The notes beneath the pieces were generated by a model. The model did not search any database and was not told where the DNA came from. It worked only from the letters and a program-made list of their open reading frames with translations. Below, in pieces: positions 62,507-64,000 of a stretch of 64,000 nucleotides of DNA. Position 1 is the first letter of the stretch. The number at the start of each line of letters is the position of its first letter. The stretch comes from Devosia sp. (lineage in GTDB: Bacteria; Pseudomonadota; Alphaproteobacteria; Rhizobiales; Devosiaceae), in assembly GCF_025809055.1 (NCBI RefSeq), contig NZ_CP075529.1, forward strand, positions 2,281,501-2,345,500, written 5' to 3'. The translations under genes were made by a program, and so were the position numbers.

Positions 62507-64000
62507 CTACCCCGCCGCTTCAGTTGCGGCGATTGCCGTCATGTTGACGATGCCGCGCGAGGTCACAGTGGGCGCCAGGATATGGGCGGGCTTGGCCGTG
62601 CCCATCAGGATCGGCCCGATATGCAGCCCATTATTGAGTTCCTTGAGCAGGGTCATCGAGAGATTCGCCGCTTCCAGATTGGGGAATATAAGAAGGTTCG
62701 CTTCGCCCTTCAGCACCGAATCTGGGATATAGCGTTCGCGCAGGCTTTCATTGACGGCCAGGTCGCCCTGCATCTCGCCCTCGACCACCAGGTCCGGCGC
62801 TTCGGCCTTGAGCCGCTCATAAACTGCCCGCATCTTCTGGCTGGTATCGCCATCGCGTGAGCCGAAGTTCGAATAGGAGAGCAGGGCCGCTCTGGCCTCG
62901 ATATTGAAGCGCTTGAGATGGTCTCGCGCCTGCAGCGCGATGGAGACCAGTTCGTCCTCGGTCGGATCGATATTGGCATAGGTATCGGCGAGGAAAAACA
63001 CGCCGCGATTGAGGATCAGCATGGAGAGCGCCGAGAGCTGCTGCGCGCCCGGCGCCACCCCGATCACCGAGTGAATGTCGCGGGCATGCTTGATGAAGCG
63101 GCCCTGGAGGCCGCAGATCAGCGCATCAGCCTCGCCGCGCCGCACCGCCAGCGCCCCGATGACCGTGGTATTGGTGCGCACGATGGTGCGGGCCGTGTCG
63201 GGGGTCACGCCCTTGCGGCCGACCAGGGCATGGAAATCGGCGACATAGTCGCGATAGCGCGGATCGTCCTCGGGGTTGATGACCTCGAAATCAGCGCCCG
63301 GACGGATGGTGAGGCCAAACCGCTCGAGCCGGGTCTCGATCACTGAAGGCCGCCCGATCAGGATGGGCTTGCCGATACCATCCTCAAGAATCACCTGGGC
63401 TGCGCGCAACACCCGCTCGTCCTCGCCATCGGCAAAGGCAATGCGCTTGCCCGAAGCCTGAGCCCGCTCGATCATCGGCTTCATCACCATGCCGGAGCGG
63501 AAGACGAAGCGCCGCAACTGGTCACGGTACGCGTCAAAATCGGCAATCGGGCGGGTCGCGACACCACTCTCCATCGCCGCCTTGGCGACAGCCGGCGCGA
63601 TGCGCAGGATCAGCCGCTGATCGAACGGGTTGGGGATGAGATAGTCGGGCCCGAAAATGGCCGGCACCCCATGCGCCGTGGCTTCGAGGCCCGGCTCATG
63701 CGCCAGTTTGGCGATGGCATGGGCCGCGGCCGCCTTCATGTCTTCATTGATGATGGTGGCGCCGCAATCGAGCGCCCCGCGGAACAGGAAGGGGAAGCAG
63801 AGGACATTGTTGACCTGGTTGGGATAGTCGGACCGACCGGTGCAGACCAAAGCATCGGGGCGCGCTTCTTTCGCCAGTTCCGGCATGATCTCGGGGATGG
63901 GATTGGAGAGCGCCAGGATCAGCGGATTGGGCGCCATCTCCGTCATCATCTCCGGCTTGAGCGCTCCGGCCTTGGACAAACCGACATAGATGTCGGCCCC
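62507..64000 (-). CDS. maeB: NADP-dependent malic enzyme fused to a phosphotransacetylase-like domain (partial, C-terminal part)
   Basis: The frame is open to the right edge (GADIYVGLSKAG...), so the N-terminal malic domain is outside. About 497 residues are seen: the end of the NAD-binding malic domain (ILALSNPIPEI; ARPDALVCTGRSDYPNQVNN) and a complete PTA-like domain from about 170 onward (KRIAFADGEDERVLRAAQ; LLIFPNLEAANLS). MaeB makes pyruvate and NADPH from malate; the PTA part is usually regulatory and inactive as a transacetylase. Convergent with the lacI-family gene. Confidence 0.95.
   Translation of the reverse strand, partial: GADIYVGLSKAGALKPEMMTEMAPNPLILALSNPIPEIMPELAKEARPDALVCTGRSDYPNQVNNVLCFPFLFRGALDCGATIINEDMKAAAAHAIAKLAHEPGLEATAHGVPAIFGPDYLIPNPFDQRLILRIAPAVAKAAMESGVATRPIADFDAYRDQLRRFVFRSGMVMKPMIERAQASGKRIAFADGEDERVLRAAQVILEDGIGKPILIGRPSVIETRLERFGLTIRPGADFEVINPEDDPRYRDYVADFHALVGRKGVTPDTARTIVRTNTTVIGALAVRRGEADALICGLQGRFIKHARDIHSVIGVAPGAQQLSALSMLILNRGVFFLADTYANIDPTEDELVSIALQARDHLKRFNIEARAALLSYSNFGSRDGDTSQKMRAVYERLKAEAPDLVVEGEMQGDLAVNESLRERYIPDSVLKGEANLLIFPNLEAANLSMTLLKELNNGLHIGPILMGTAKPAHILAPTVTSRGIVNMTAIAATEAAG

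Noticed and set aside
1..64000. tRNA, rRNA, CRISPR, transposon or prophage genes
   Set aside because: No cloverleaf with CCA-end context, no spaced direct repeats, no transposase or integrase motif was found by eye; a covariance-model scan could still reveal a small RNA.

Overview
The window is 64 kb of GC-rich, densely packed chromosome from an alphaproteobacterium, most likely of the order Hyphomicrobiales. The evidence is a rhizobial-type chemotaxis locus (STAS protein, CheY, CheA, CheW, CheD, CheT-like protein), many CUT1-type sugar ABC transporters with UgpC/MalK-like ATPases, LacI/GntR/IclR regulators at divergent promoters, a formyl-THF deformylase beside a polyamine importer, and a PTA-fused malic enzyme. 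A Devosia-like genus is my guess and is weakly supported. I saw no tRNA, rRNA, CRISPR array, prophage or insertion sequence, and every recognisable gene is intact apart from the two cut by the window edges.

Layout. 0-7.4 kb: chemotaxis genes in two minus-strand blocks, cheR (partial)-mcp-cheD and cheW-cheA-cheY-STAS. Between them lie a plus-strand CheT/CheZ-like small protein and a uridine-kinase-like gene, separated by terminators. 7.5-12.2 kb: a COG4091 Rossmann/SAF oxidoreductase, an HPP membrane protein, a siderophore-interacting FAD reductase, and the pseudouridine salvage pair psuG-psuK. 12.7-18 kb: a potFGHI-type polyamine importer, an unusual micro-ORF/terminator element, purU, and an Rrf2 regulator with four cysteines. 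18.4-28 kb: a Kef-type antiporter with a very acidic tail, a RecD/Dda-like helicase, an FAH-family hydrolase, an aldo/keto reductase, an EamA exporter, a YCII protein, and the complete operon panB-coaBC-panC.

28.2-39 kb: a glycan utilisation locus (CUT1 ABC importer, GH38 alpha-mannosidase, LacI regulator, GH43 enzyme) with two matching operator palindromes in the divergent promoter. 39-42.5 kb: beta-ketoadipate end-steps pcaI-pcaJ-pcaF with a divergent IclR regulator and a strong inverted repeat. 42.5-51.9 kb: a compact eight-gene minus-strand operon (AtuA/DUF1446 pair, Dpp-type ABC importer with the permease order swapped, carboxylesterase) with a divergent GntR regulator and a 36-bp near-palindrome. 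This is the best candidate for an undescribed catabolic system. 51.9-55 kb: a PAS-LuxR regulator and an acetoacetate module (CoA-transferase A/B, thiolase).

55-62.5 kb: a six-gene sugar operon (Gfo/Idh oxidoreductase, TIM-barrel isomerase, CUT1 ABC importer) with a divergent LacI regulator and a perfect operator palindrome, plus structured intergenic RNA around the binding-protein gene. The window ends inside the fused malic enzyme/PTA gene. Overall it describes a motile heterotroph geared to scavenging plant- or soil-derived sugars, polyamines, aromatic degradation products and ester-type substrates. Regulators sit next to their operons, and acyl products feed into acetyl-CoA and malate metabolism.
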